50,919 bases of DNA from Pseudomonas nitroreducens TX1. GTDB lineage: Bacteria; Pseudomonadota; Gammaproteobacteria; Pseudomonadales; Pseudomonadaceae. Each line of letters opens with the position of its first letter. Positions within the stretch are counted from its first letter, which is position 1. Shown piece after piece: positions 1 through 10,303 of the stretch. The stretch covers positions 1 through 50,919 of the forward strand of contig NZ_AMZB01000114.1 of the NCBI RefSeq assembly GCF_000313755.1, given 5' to 3'. A model generated the notes under the pieces. It ran no database searches. It was not told where the DNA came from and saw nothing but the letters and a program-made list of their open reading frames with translations. A program made the translations under genes and the position numbers.

Positions 1-1
1 C

Positions 2-364
2 AACGCCTGGGACAACGAAGATTTCGTGAAGGCGGTGAAGGCCACTGGCAAGAAGCAACTGATCATCGCCGGTGTGGTGACCGAGGTGTGCGTGGCGTTC
101 CCGGCGCTGTCGGCCCTGGCCGAAGGCTTCGATGTGTTCGTGGTGGCGGATGCGTCCGGCACCTTCAACGAGATGACCCGCGACGCCGCCTGGCGCCGGA
201 TGGAAGCGGCCGGTGCGCAGCTGATGACCTGGTTCGGCGTGGCCTGTGAGCTGCACCGCGACTGGCGCAACGATATCGAAGGGCTGGCGGCGCTGTGCTC
301 CAACCACATTCCGGACTACCGCAACCTGATCACTGCATACAGCACCCTGACTGCTGGCAAATAA
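2..364 (+). CDS. ycaC: YcaC-type isochorismatase-family hydrolase, 3' part
   Basis: The reading frame is already open at the left edge, so only the C-terminal 120 residues are present. They contain the family's nucleophile loop, with the catalytic cysteine in GVVTEVCVAFPALSAL, followed by the conserved tail MTWFGVACELHRDWRND. This tail is typical of YcaC, a cytoplasmic cysteine hydrolase of the isochorismatase superfamily that forms octamers and whose substrate is unsettled. The gene ends at a TAA and is followed 16 nt later by a strong hairpin terminator, so it is the last gene of its transcript. The start and the two other triad residues (Asp, Lys) lie outside the window. Family assignment is firm; the physiological role is not known. 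Confidence 0.9.
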   Translation, partial: NAWDNEDFVKAVKATGKKQLIIAGVVTEVCVAFPALSALAEGFDVFVVADASGTFNEMTRDAAWRRMEAAGAQLMTWFGVACELHRDWRNDIEGLAALCSNHIPDYRNLITAYSTLTAGK

Positions 365-380
365 CAGCCCGCTGAAATGA

Positions 381-416
381 AAACCGGAGCCTCCCGCGAG
401 GCTCCGGTTTTGCTTT
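381..416 (+). terminator. Rho-independent terminator after ycaC
   Basis: A perfect 13-bp stem (AAACCGGAGCCTC paired with GAGGCTCCGGTTT) closes a CCGC loop and runs into TGCTTTTT. It lies 16 nt past the ycaC stop codon. Confidence 0.9.
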
Positions 417-462
417 TTGTAGGAGCAACTGTCTTCTTCTGCGAGTCCGTGCTCGGGGTTCT

Positions 463-593
463 TCCCTCTCCCCAGCCCTCTCCCTGAAGGGAGAGGGAGC
501 CGTCCGTGCTGGCGGATGCCACGGTTTCATCCTACTCCGAACGGTCCCCTCTCCCTTCGGAGCGGGGCGCGCAGCCAGGGTTAGGGAGAGGGC
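463..593. repeat. CCCTCTCCC-type intergenic repeat, about 130 nt
   Basis: The segment has complementary ends (CCCTCTCC near its start, GGGAGAGGG near its end) and an internal CCCTGAAGGGAGAGGG hairpin. A diverged copy lies at 50800-50919; both share the layout GAG..CCGTGC, GGTTTCA, ACGGTCCCCTCTCCC in the same order. A shorter relative sits at 48020-48075. Such folded elements are common between genes in Pseudomonas. No coding capacity is supported here. Confidence 0.7.
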
Positions 594-620
594 AAGCCTC
601 CGCTGAGGAATACCCAACTA

Positions 621-646
621 CGTAGGAGCGGGCCCTGCCCGCGATC
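621..646. repeat. REP-type element
   Basis: GTAGGAGCGGGCCCTGCCCG is followed by CGAT. This is the genus-typical REP layout (GTAGGAGCG followed by a short palindrome) and is related to the arms of the doublet at 35604-35679. It lies just past the end of the yghU-like gene. Confidence 0.65.
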
Positions 647-677
647 CGCTGGCAGGAACGGCGTCAGGCCGGATGAC

Positions 678-1514
678 TCAGCGCGTGAAATCTTCCGCGC
701 TGTGCCGCTCCGGCAACGCATCATCGCCCCAGGTGCGGTTGACCCGACGGCCTCGCTGCACGGCCGGGCGCGCGGCAATTTCGTCAGTCCAGCGGCGCAC
801 GTGGGTGTAGCTCTCCACGTCGAGGAACTCGGCCGCCTCGTACACCTGGTTGTTCAGCAGCGCGCCATACCAGGGCCAGATTGCCATGTCGGCGATGCTG
901 TATTCGTCGCCGGCAATGTAGCGGTTCTCGGCCAGCTGGCGGTCGAGCACGTCGAGTTGGCGCTTGACCTCCATCGCGTAGCGGTTGATCGGGTACTCGT
1001 ACTTCTCCGGCGCGTAGGCGTAGAAGTGGCCGAAGCCGCCGCCGAGGAAGGGCGCGCTGCCCATCTGCCAGAACAGCCAGTTCAGTGTCTCGGTGCGCTT
1101 GGCCAGGTCCCTGGGCAGGAAGTGGCCGAACTTTTCCGCGAGGTACACCAGGATCGAGCCCGATTCGAAGATGCGCAGCTCCGGCTCGACGCTGGTGTCC
1201 AGCAGGGCGGGGATCTTCGAGTTCGGGTTGATCCCGACGAAGCCGCTGCCGAACTGGTCGCCATCGCTGATCCTGATCGGCCAGGCGTCGTACTCGGCGC
1301 CGGTCACGCCCAGTTCCAGCAGTTCCTCGAGCAGGATGGTGACCTTCACGCCGTTGGGCGTGGCCAGCGAATACAGCTGGAGCGGGTGCTTGCCGCGCGG
1401 CAGCGCCTTGTCATGGGTCGGGCCGGCGATGGGCCGGTTGATGCTGGCGAAGGCGCCGCCGTTGCTCTTGTCCCAGGTCCAGACGCGGGGGGGAATGTAG
1501 GTTTCGTTCGCCAT
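678..1514 (-). CDS. yghU: YghU-type glutathione S-transferase (disulfide-bond oxidoreductase)
   Basis: This 278-residue protein matches the YghU/Nu-class GST layout. It has an N-terminal extension (TYIPPRVWTWDKSNGGAFA), a thioredoxin-like domain with the glutathione-contact segment PNGVKVTILLEEL at about 53-65 and NPNSKIPALLD at about 97-107, then an all-helical domain containing DEYSIADMAIWPW. YghU proteins bind two glutathione molecules and reduce disulfide bonds and organic peroxides in the cytoplasm. The length is close to the 288 residues of the E. coli protein. The ATG start at 1514 faces the divergent ABC-transporter gene across a 252-nt AT-rich gap. It appears monocistronic; a REP element lies just downstream. 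Confidence 0.9.
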   Translation of the reverse strand: MANETYIPPRVWTWDKSNGGAFASINRPIAGPTHDKALPRGKHPLQLYSLATPNGVKVTILLEELLELGVTGAEYDAWPIRISDGDQFGSGFVGINPNSKIPALLDTSVEPELRIFESGSILVYLAEKFGHFLPRDLAKRTETLNWLFWQMGSAPFLGGGFGHFYAYAPEKYEYPINRYAMEVKRQLDVLDRQLAENRYIAGDEYSIADMAIWPWYGALLNNQVYEAAEFLDVESYTHVRRWTDEIAARPAVQRGRRVNRTWGDDALPERHSAEDFTR

Positions 1515-1766
1515 CTCGAGTGCTCACCGTGTGGGTTGAATGCTGTGGATGCTAACCGCCGGATCCGCTTCGCGTCAGTCGTTTTTCCGGCCTGCTGTTG
1601 CTGGGCGAACAGTGCGCGTCGTCGCGCTCAAGCGGTTGTTAGCTTATGCGTAAACGATATTAAAAATTAGTTGATGCGTGGTTTGAGATTATAAAAGAAT
1701 CGCCGCTCAGTCCAATGGCGAAGCTCTGAAACGGCGCTTTCGCTCTGCCGATTTTTCGAGAGCCCC
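1515..1766. promoter_or_regulatory. Divergent promoter region, yghU / ABC importer
   Basis: This 252-nt gap separates two divergent genes. It contains an AT-rich island at about 1635-1705 (GATATTAAAAATTAG, GATTATAAAAGAA) that stands out against the GC-rich surroundings and probably holds both promoters. I could not fit a convincing -35/-10 pair. The ABC gene has a weak ribosome-binding site (GAGAG) before its ATG. Confidence 0.4.
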
Positions 1767-3299
1767 ATGTCCGCCCAGTCCGTTGCCACTCCATTTCTTC
1801 GCCTCGAAGGCGTCGGCAAGTCCTTTGCCGAAAACCGCGTGCTGGTCGACCTGGACCTGGAGATTCGCGCCGGCGAGGTCCTTGCCCTGCTCGGCGCCAA
1901 CGGCGCGGGCAAGTCGACGCTGGTGAAGATCATCGCCGGTTCCCACGGCCACGACGCCGGGCAGTTGCTGATCGATGACGTAGCGGTCCGTTTCGCCTCA
2001 CCCCACGACGCCCGGCGCCACGGCATAGTCGCCGTTCACCAGCAGGTGGAGCAGGGCGTGGTGCCCGGCCTGAGCGTCGCCGAAAACCTCCTGCTGGACG
2101 AACTTTGCGGCGCCTCCGGCTCCCTGATCTTCCGTCCGCGTGAAGCCCGCAAGCGCGCCGCTGAAATCGCTGCCGGCCTGGAACTGCACCTGCCGTTGCA
2201 AGCGCCCATCGAAACCCTCGGCACCGCCGAGCGGCAGTTGGTGATCCTGTCCCGCGCGCTGGCGCTGAACCCGCGCCTGCTGATCCTCGATGAACCCACA
2301 GCATCGCTGTCGACCCACGAAGCCGAGCGTCTGTTCCAACTGATCGACCGCCTGCGCGAACACGGTGTGGCGATCCTCTATATCTCCCATCGGCTGTCTG
2401 ACCTGCAGCGCGTGGCCGACCGCGCACTGGTGCTGCGCGATGGTCGCCTGGCCGGCGAGTTCGCGGCGCCGCTGGACCTGGGTGCGGCGGTGGAAGCCAT
2501 GCTCGGTACCGCGCTCGGTGACGTGCAGTTGCAGCCGCCGGTGCGCGGCGAATCCGTGCTGTCCCTGCGCGACTGGCAGCTCGAGCCCGACAGCGTGGCC
2601 TTCGACCTGGACCTGCATGAAGGCGAGGTCGTTGCCCTGACCGGCCTGCTCGGCGCCGGCAAGAGCGAGATCGCCGACGTGCTGTTCGGCCTGCGCAAAC
2701 ATCACGCCGGCTCGGTGCGTCTCGACGGGCACGACTGGCTGCCGCGCACACCATGTGAAGCCATCTCCGCCGGCGTGTTCTTCGCCGCCGAGGACCGTGC
2801 GCGAAATTCGCGGGTACCGGGCTTCTCGGTGCGCGCGAGCATGACCCTGCCGTTCCTGCACCGCTTCACCCGCTTCGGCTTCATCGACCGCCACGCCGAG
2901 CGCGCCGAAGTCGCGGCGCAGATCGACGCGCTCGGCATCAAGGGGCCCGGCGCAGAACATCCTCTGGAGTTGCTCTCCGGCGGCAACCAGCAGAAGGTCA
3001 TTCTCGCTCGCTGGCTGCTCGGGCAGGGCCGCGTACTGATTCTCGATGAACCCTTCCAGGGCGTTGACGTGCGTGCTCGCCGCGATATCGGCCAGCGCAT
3101 CCGCGCCAGCGCCAGCGGCCGCGCCACGCTGGTGATCTGCAGCGATCCGGACGAAGCGCTGGAGATCGCCGACCGCATCCTCGTCGTGCGTGACAGGGCG
3201 GTGGTTGCCGAACTGCCACGGCACGACCTGCAACGCAGCGAAATCATCGCCCACCTCACTCCAACTCACCCTCCACGCCAAGAAACGTTGCATGTCTGA
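1767..3299 (+). CDS. Sugar-type ABC importer ATPase (RbsA/MglA-like, two ATPase domains)
   Basis: This 510-residue protein carries two fused nucleotide-binding domains, the form used by ribose/galactose-type importers. Domain 1 has Walker A GANGAGKST (43-51) and Walker B LLILDEPTASLS. Domain 2 has the degenerate P-loop GLLGAGKSE, the signature LSGGNQQKV and Walker B VLILDEPFQGVDV. In this family domain 2 commonly has weakened motifs. It powers import through the permease encoded next, on the cytoplasmic side of the inner membrane. It is the first gene of a run of four (ATPase, permease, binding protein, molybdoenzyme). The substrate cannot be read from the sequence; pentose, other sugars or autoinducer-like molecules are all possible for this family. 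Confidence 0.9.
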   Translation: MSAQSVATPFLRLEGVGKSFAENRVLVDLDLEIRAGEVLALLGANGAGKSTLVKIIAGSHGHDAGQLLIDDVAVRFASPHDARRHGIVAVHQQVEQGVVPGLSVAENLLLDELCGASGSLIFRPREARKRAAEIAAGLELHLPLQAPIETLGTAERQLVILSRALALNPRLLILDEPTASLSTHEAERLFQLIDRLREHGVAILYISHRLSDLQRVADRALVLRDGRLAGEFAAPLDLGAAVEAMLGTALGDVQLQPPVRGESVLSLRDWQLEPDSVAFDLDLHEGEVVALTGLLGAGKSEIADVLFGLRKHHAGSVRLDGHDWLPRTPCEAISAGVFFAAEDRARNSRVPGFSVRASMTLPFLHRFTRFGFIDRHAERAEVAAQIDALGIKGPGAEHPLELLSGGNQQKVILARWLLGQGRVLILDEPFQGVDVRARRDIGQRIRASASGRATLVICSDPDEALEIADRILVVRDRAVVAELPRHDLQRSEIIAHLTPTHPPRQETLHV

Positions 3300-3312
3300 A
3301 AAGGAGCCGTGC

Positions 3313-4335
3313 GTGTCCAGAACTGCCGCGGGTAGCCCAGCGTCGCCTTCCATCGCCCGCTTGCTCGACTTCCTCATCCACTATGCGCTGCTCCTGCTGC
3401 TGGCCCTGCTGGTGCTGGTGTTCGCCGTGCTGGAACCGGCTTTCCTGCGGGTCGGCAACCTGTTCCTGGTACTGCAGTCGGTGTCCATCGTCGCGCTGCT
3501 CGCCCTGGGCGTGACCCTGAGCATGGCGGTGGGCGGGCTCGACCTGTCCATCGGCGCGGTCGCCGCGCTGAGCCTGATGAGCGCCAGCTATGTGATGGTG
3601 GTCCTGGACTGGGGCCCGCTGGCGGCGATCCTCATCAGCCTCGGCCTCGGCACCCTGGTCGGCCTGCTCAACGGCTGGCTGATCGTGCGCATGCGCGTGC
3701 CGGACATCCTCGCCACCCTCGGCAGCATGTTCCTGGTGGTTGGCGTGCAGCTGATTCCCACCGGTGGCCGTTCCATCGCCGTCGGCATGACCCTGCCCAA
3801 CGGCGATGAAGCGCCGGGTGCCTTCGCCAGCGGGTTCCTCGCGCTGGGCCGCGCGCAACTGTGGGAGCGCGTGCCGGTGCCGGTGGTGATCATGCTCGGT
3901 TGCGCGCTGCTGGTCTGGCTGTTCCTCGAACGCACGCGGCCGGGGCGGCTGTTCTACGCCATCGGCGGCAACGAGCAGGCCGCGCGTCTCGCCGGCGCGC
4001 CGGTGGAGCGCTACAAGCTGCTGGCCTACGTGCTCTCGGCGCTGCTCGCTTCGCTGGGGGGATTGCTGCTGGCAGCGCGCCTGGGACGTGGCGACGTCAG
4101 CTCAGGCAACGGGCTGGTGCTCGACGCCCTCGGTGCCGCGTTGATCGGCTTCGCCGTGCTCGGCGCACAGAAGCCCAACGCCTTCGGAACCCTGGTGGGC
4201 GCGGTGCTGGTGGCGACCCTGCTGAACGGCCTGACCATGCTCAATGCGCCGTACTACGCACAGGATTTCGTCAAGGGCGCCGTGCTGGTCTCGGCCCTCA
4301 TGTTCACCTTCGGTCTGGCCCGGCGCGGGCGATGA
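3313..4335 (+). CDS. Sugar-type ABC importer permease (RbsC-like)
   Basis: This hydrophobic protein of about 340 residues has eight to ten membrane segments. It carries the branched-chain/ribose permease hallmarks GGLDLSIGAVAALS, LNGWLIVRMRVPDILATLGSM and YAIGGNEQAARLAGAPVERYK, the last being the cytoplasmic coupling helix that contacts the ATPase. I chose GTG 3313 because AAGGAG ends 6 nt before it. An upstream in-frame ATG at 3292 would overlap the ATPase stop by 8 nt but lacks such a site. The protein forms the membrane channel of the importer. The substrate is not predictable. Confidence 0.88.
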   Translation: MSRTAAGSPASPSIARLLDFLIHYALLLLLALLVLVFAVLEPAFLRVGNLFLVLQSVSIVALLALGVTLSMAVGGLDLSIGAVAALSLMSASYVMVVLDWGPLAAILISLGLGTLVGLLNGWLIVRMRVPDILATLGSMFLVVGVQLIPTGGRSIAVGMTLPNGDEAPGAFASGFLALGRAQLWERVPVPVVIMLGCALLVWLFLERTRPGRLFYAIGGNEQAARLAGAPVERYKLLAYVLSALLASLGGLLLAARLGRGDVSSGNGLVLDALGAALIGFAVLGAQKPNAFGTLVGAVLVATLLNGLTMLNAPYYAQDFVKGAVLVSALMFTFGLARRGR

Positions 4336-4363
4336 TCGTCACCTTGTTTCGGAGATCCAATCC

Positions 4364-5419
4364 ATGAAGTTCATCCCCGCCAAATCCCTGCGCGCGTTGT
4401 TCGCCGCCGGGCTGCTGTTGTCCGGCGCAGCCAGCGCCGTCGCGGCTGGCTTGCCCGGAGCCCCCGCACCCTTCGACAAGGGCGGTGTGCAGATCGCCCT
4501 GGTCGGCTACCTGTTCTCCGGCGACTTCCCCGAAGCCTACCTGCGTGGCGTGGAGAAGCAGGCCAACGCGCTGGACGTGAAGCTGCGCGTGTTCGACGCC
4601 CGCCAGCAGGCCGCCACCCAGCGCGAGATGCTGGAGCAGGCCATCGACCTGGGCGTGGACGGGATCATCGTCCAGCTCGGCCTGGCGGAAACCCTCAAGG
4701 ATTCCATCGACAAGGCGTTGGCCAAGGGCATCAAGGTGGTGACCTTCGACGTCGACGTGAGCGACCCGCGCATCACCCGCGTCGAGCAGGACCACCGTGA
4801 GCTGGCGCGGCTGGCGCTCAAGCAGGTGCTGCAGGACAACGGCAACACATTCGACGCGGGCTACGTGTACATCGACGGCTTCACCCCGATGGAGCGCCGT
4901 GACGAAATCTGGCGCCAGGTGAAGGCCGAAAACCCCGGCATCGTCGAGAAGGCGCGCTTCGGCACGCTCAATGCCCCCATTGCCAACTCGGTGGCCGACC
5001 AGGCCAGCGCCGTGCTGCGCGCCAACCCGGACATTACCGTGTTCTTCGCGCCCTTCGACGAGTTCGCCAAGGGCGTGAAGATCGCCGTGGACGAAGCGGG
5101 GCTGGGCAAGCAGGTGAAGATCTACAGCGCCGACATTTCCACCGCCGACATCCAGATCATGAAGGAGCAGGGCAGCGCCTGGAGCGCCACCGCCGCGGTC
5201 AACCCGGAAGTGGCCGGCGCCATCAGTGTACGCAGCCTGGCGCTGCGCATCGCCGGTGAGAATCCGGGCGAGCAGGTGCTGGTGCCGCCGACGCTGATCA
5301 CCCGCCAGCAATTGCTCGACCTGGACGTGAAGAACGTCCGCGACCTGGCGCGCAAGGTGCCGGCCTTTGGTGAGGCGCAGAAGGTGGCGCAGGCGCCGTG
5401 GATTCCGCTGGCGAACTGA
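4364..5419 (+). CDS. Periplasmic sugar-binding protein (RbsB-like, Peripla_BP_4)
   Basis: This 351-residue protein starts with a clear Sec signal peptide (KSLRALFAAGLLLSGAASAVAA). The two-lobed binding-protein fold follows: IALVGYLFSGDFPEAYLRGV, DARQQAATQREMLEQAIDLGVDGIIVQ, then the second-lobe segment TVFFAPFDEFAKGVKIA. It would capture the ligand in the periplasm and deliver it to the permease encoded 28 nt upstream. An ATG with GGAG 9 nt ahead fixes the start. The ligand is unknown. The ATPase-permease-binding protein order differs from the usual operon order in E. coli rbs. Confidence 0.88.
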   Translation: MKFIPAKSLRALFAAGLLLSGAASAVAAGLPGAPAPFDKGGVQIALVGYLFSGDFPEAYLRGVEKQANALDVKLRVFDARQQAATQREMLEQAIDLGVDGIIVQLGLAETLKDSIDKALAKGIKVVTFDVDVSDPRITRVEQDHRELARLALKQVLQDNGNTFDAGYVYIDGFTPMERRDEIWRQVKAENPGIVEKARFGTLNAPIANSVADQASAVLRANPDITVFFAPFDEFAKGVKIAVDEAGLGKQVKIYSADISTADIQIMKEQGSAWSATAAVNPEVAGAISVRSLALRIAGENPGEQVLVPPTLITRQQLLDLDVKNVRDLARKVPAFGEAQKVAQAPWIPLAN

Positions 5420-5430
5420 AGGGGCAGGGT

Positions 5431-6108
5431 ATGCACGACAAGGCCGGGCGCCTGAAGAAGGCGCGCTCGCCGGCTGGCGATCCGCGTTATGGCGAGCGCC
5501 TGCCACCGGGGCAGGTGCTGACCGAGCGCTTCCCGATTCTCCATGAAGGCGAGGTGCCGGAGTACGCGCGCGAAACCTGGCGCCTGCGCCTGTCTGACAC
5601 GCTGTCTCGGCACGGGCAGCAACCGCTGGAGCTGAGCCTGGACGATCTGCTGGCGTTGCCGCAGCGCGAACTGGTCTGCGATATCCATTGCGTCACGCGC
5701 TGGTCGAAGTTCGACACCGCGTGGCGGGGCGTCCACCTGTCTGACCTGCTTGCCCACTGCGGCGTGGAGCCGCCCGGCCCGTTCGTCCTGGCCTACGCCG
5801 ATCACGACTACGAGACCAACCTGCCGCTGGAGGACCTGCTGCGTCCGGACAGCCTGCTCGCCACGCACTACGCGGGCGAGCCGTTGACCCCGGTGCACGG
5901 CTGGCCGCTGCGGCTGGTGGTCGCCGGGCGCTATTTCTGGAAGAGCGCGAAATGGCTGCGCGAGCTGCACTTCAGCGACAGCGACCGCCCTGGATTCTGG
6001 GAACGCAATGGCTTCCACAACGAGGCCGATCCCTTCCGCGAGGAGCGCTTTTCCGGCGAGGCGCTGGCTATTCCCGAGGACGAGTGGACCCGCAAGGCGT
6101 TCGATTGA
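5431..6108 (+). CDS. Sulfite-oxidase-like molybdopterin oxidoreductase, short form
   Basis: This 225-residue protein consists of little more than the molybdopterin domain of the sulfite oxidase/YedY superfamily. The segment LVCDIHCVTRWSKFDTAWRG (81-100) holds the expected Mo-ligand cysteine, most likely Cys87 in HCVTRWS. The later PVHGWPLRLVV, FWKSAKWLRELHF and PGFWERNGFHN segments are also family-typical. It lacks a Sec or twin-arginine signal, unlike YedY/MsrP, so it should be cytoplasmic. It starts 11 nt after the binding-protein gene and so is probably co-transcribed with the importer, suggesting that the imported compound or a product of it is oxidised or reduced here. The true electron partner and substrate are unknown. 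Confidence 0.8.
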   Translation: MHDKAGRLKKARSPAGDPRYGERLPPGQVLTERFPILHEGEVPEYARETWRLRLSDTLSRHGQQPLELSLDDLLALPQRELVCDIHCVTRWSKFDTAWRGVHLSDLLAHCGVEPPGPFVLAYADHDYETNLPLEDLLRPDSLLATHYAGEPLTPVHGWPLRLVVAGRYFWKSAKWLRELHFSDSDRPGFWERNGFHNEADPFREERFSGEALAIPEDEWTRKAFD

Positions 6109-6165
6109 GCGTCGCGCTGTTGCTGCAGGAACAGTAGCCACTGTTGCGCTGGAAGCACTGATAAC

Positions 6166-6177
6166 TGGTTATAACCA
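6166..6177. promoter_or_regulatory. 12-bp palindrome in the TonB-receptor promoter
   Basis: TGGTTATAACCA is perfectly symmetric and lies 17 nt upstream of a candidate -35 element. It may be a regulator site. The surrounding AT-rich segment resembles promoters of sulfur-starvation genes in Pseudomonas in general character, but I could not assign a regulator. Confidence 0.35.
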
Positions 6178-6193
6178 AAGCATTTTTTATTCG

Positions 6194-6222
6194 TTTAAAA
6201 GCATTCTGCCACTAGCTAGGAT
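6194..6222 (+). promoter_or_regulatory. Candidate sigma-70 promoter for the TonB receptor
   Basis: TTTAAA (6194-6199) and TAGGAT (6217-6222) are separated by 17 nt. Transcription from here would give a leader of about 250 nt before the receptor start at 6482. The remainder of 6109-6481 holds the palindrome at 6166-6177 and a possible 33-codon ORF; I see no riboswitch consensus. Confidence 0.4.
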
Positions 6223-6246
6223 GACGTCTTCCCCATCGGGTCAGGG

Positions 6247-6348
6247 ATGACCGGCGATACCGAGAAGCCGCGCCTTTTCGCTCATCACGAAGAGAGACCG
6301 GCCCCGACACCTGGAGCGCTTTCCCGAGCACTGTTTTCGCCCGCCTGA
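6247..6348 (+). CDS. Possible 33-residue leader ORF
   Basis: An ATG at 6247 opens a 33-codon frame ending in TGA at 6346-6348, inside the long leader of the TonB-receptor gene. The product would be basic and proline-rich (MTGDTEKPRLFAHHEE, then PAPTPGALSRALF). AGGG lies just ahead of the ATG. It could be a regulatory upstream peptide or mere chance; nothing in its sequence is recognised. Confidence 0.2.
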   Translation: MTGDTEKPRLFAHHEERPAPTPGALSRALFSPA

Positions 6349-6481
6349 GGGGAGCAGTCGCTCGCGGTTTCCGGACTTCCGACACCAACCGCTCGAGCCC
6401 ATCAGAAACACACACCAGCGGAGTTCCGGACTCGCCGCCAACGGCGAGTGGCGCTCTTTAAGCGAGACAGGAGTACTTCGC

Positions 6482-8863
<2,382 letters not shown>

Positions 8864-8884
8864 TCGTCTCTTCTGAAAATCCCA

Positions 8885-8911
8885 GGGGCCGCAGCGCGGC
8901 CCCGACTCCTT
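8885..8911 (+). terminator. Hairpin between TonB receptor and permease genes
   Basis: GGGGCCGC and GCGGCCCC form a perfect 8-bp stem around AGC, followed by GACTCCTTTT. It may be a partial terminator or attenuator, as the permease gene starts only 16 nt later. Confidence 0.5.
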
Positions 8912-8926
8912 TTACGGAGCCGACTC

Positions 8927-10303
8927 ATGGCTGACAACTTCGCCGCCGACCAGCCGGCCGGCCCGCGCCGGCACCTGGGCGCCGTCCATGCGTTGCTGCT
9001 GACGCTGGGCATGGTGATCACCAGCGATATACTGAAAACCGCGCCCACCGTGGCGCTCAACGTCGGCCAGGAACACTTCTATCTGGTGTGGATTCTCGGC
9101 GGCGTGCTGTCGATGGTCGGTGCGCTGTGCTACGTGGAGATGGCCTCGGCTTTCGCCCATCCCGGCGGCGACTACCACTTCCTCGAACGCGCCTACGGCC
9201 AGCGGGTGGGCTTCCTGTTCGCCTGGTCGCGCTTCGCCATCCTGCACACCGGCTGGATCGCGCTGATGGCCTTCCTCTTCGCCGATCACTTCAGCGCCGT
9301 GCTCGGCCTCGGCCAACTGGGCAATGTGCTGCTGGCGGGCGGGTTGGTCGCCGCGCTGGTGGCGCTCAACCTCGTCGGCTGGCGGACCAGCTTCGGCACT
9401 CAGGCCGGCCTGGTGCTGCTGGTGGCGGCAGGCTTCCTCGGCATCGTCGGCGCCGGCCTGTGGCTGGCGTGGCGCGGCTTCGTTCCCCCCGTTGCGCCGC
9501 CGGTCGAACCGGAGCAGGTCGGCGTGGCCGGCTTCTCCGCTGCGCTGATCTATGTGTTCCTCGCCTTCGGTGGCTGGAGCGACGCAGCCACGCTGTCGGC
9601 GGAGCTGCGCGACAACCGCCGGGGCATCTTCACCGCCATGCTCGGCGCGCTCGCCGCCTTGCTGCTGATCTACCTGGCGCTGAACTGGGCCTTCATTCGC
9701 GGCCTGGGATTCGACGGCCTGGCCGCCAGCGGCGCGCCGGCGCTGGAGCTGCTGGGGTTGGCCTTCGGCGCGCCGGGCATCGGGCTGATCATGGCGGTGG
9801 TGGTGGTCTCCGCGGTGGCCAGCATCAACTCCACGCTGATCGTCGGCAGCCGCACCACCTACGCCGCTGCCAGCGATGTACCGGCACTGCGTGTGCTCGG
9901 TCGCTGGGACGTGCGCCACGGCGTACCGCGTGCCGCGCTGCTGGCCGAGGGTGTGGTGGCGCTGCTGCTGATCGCGGTCGGCGGCTGGAGCGGCCACGGC
10001 TTCAACACCATGGTGGAGTACATGACCCCGGTGTACTGGCTGTTCCTCAGCCTGAGCAGCGTGGCGCTGATCGTTCTGCGCCGTCGTAACCCGGAAGTGC
10101 CGCGGCCGGTCCGCGTGCCGCTCTATCCGTGGCTGCCGCTGGGCTTCCTCGCGGTGTGCCTGTACATGCTGTACTCCAGCGTCGCCTATGTCGGCTGGGG
10201 CGCGGTGCTCGGCGTGGGCGTGCTGGCGTTGGGAGCGCTGTTGCAACGGGTCCTGCGTCCGCGAACGGGGCAGGCGCCAGGCTGGTCGGAGGAGGGCGTG
10301 TGA
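8927..10303 (+). CDS. APC-family amino acid/polyamine permease
   Basis: This 458-residue protein has about 12 membrane segments and the APC-superfamily layout: TLGMVITSDILKTAPTVALN in the unwound helix 1 region, GDYHFLERAYGQRVGFLFAW in helix 3, and GGWSDAATLSAELRDNRRG in helix 6. Such proteins import amino acids or polyamines, or exchange them, in the inner membrane. The stop codon overlaps the ATG of the next gene (TGATG), so the two are translationally coupled. The presence of a spermidine-synthase-like gene next door makes an amine or amino-acid substrate plausible, but this is inference. Confidence 0.85.
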   Translation: MADNFAADQPAGPRRHLGAVHALLLTLGMVITSDILKTAPTVALNVGQEHFYLVWILGGVLSMVGALCYVEMASAFAHPGGDYHFLERAYGQRVGFLFAWSRFAILHTGWIALMAFLFADHFSAVLGLGQLGNVLLAGGLVAALVALNLVGWRTSFGTQAGLVLLVAAGFLGIVGAGLWLAWRGFVPPVAPPVEPEQVGVAGFSAALIYVFLAFGGWSDAATLSAELRDNRRGIFTAMLGALAALLLIYLALNWAFIRGLGFDGLAASGAPALELLGLAFGAPGIGLIMAVVVVSAVASINSTLIVGSRTTYAAASDVPALRVLGRWDVRHGVPRAALLAEGVVALLLIAVGGWSGHGFNTMVEYMTPVYWLFLSLSSVALIVLRRRNPEVPRPVRVPLYPWLPLGFLAVCLYMLYSSVAYVGWGAVLGVGVLALGALLQRVLRPRTGQAPGWSEEGV

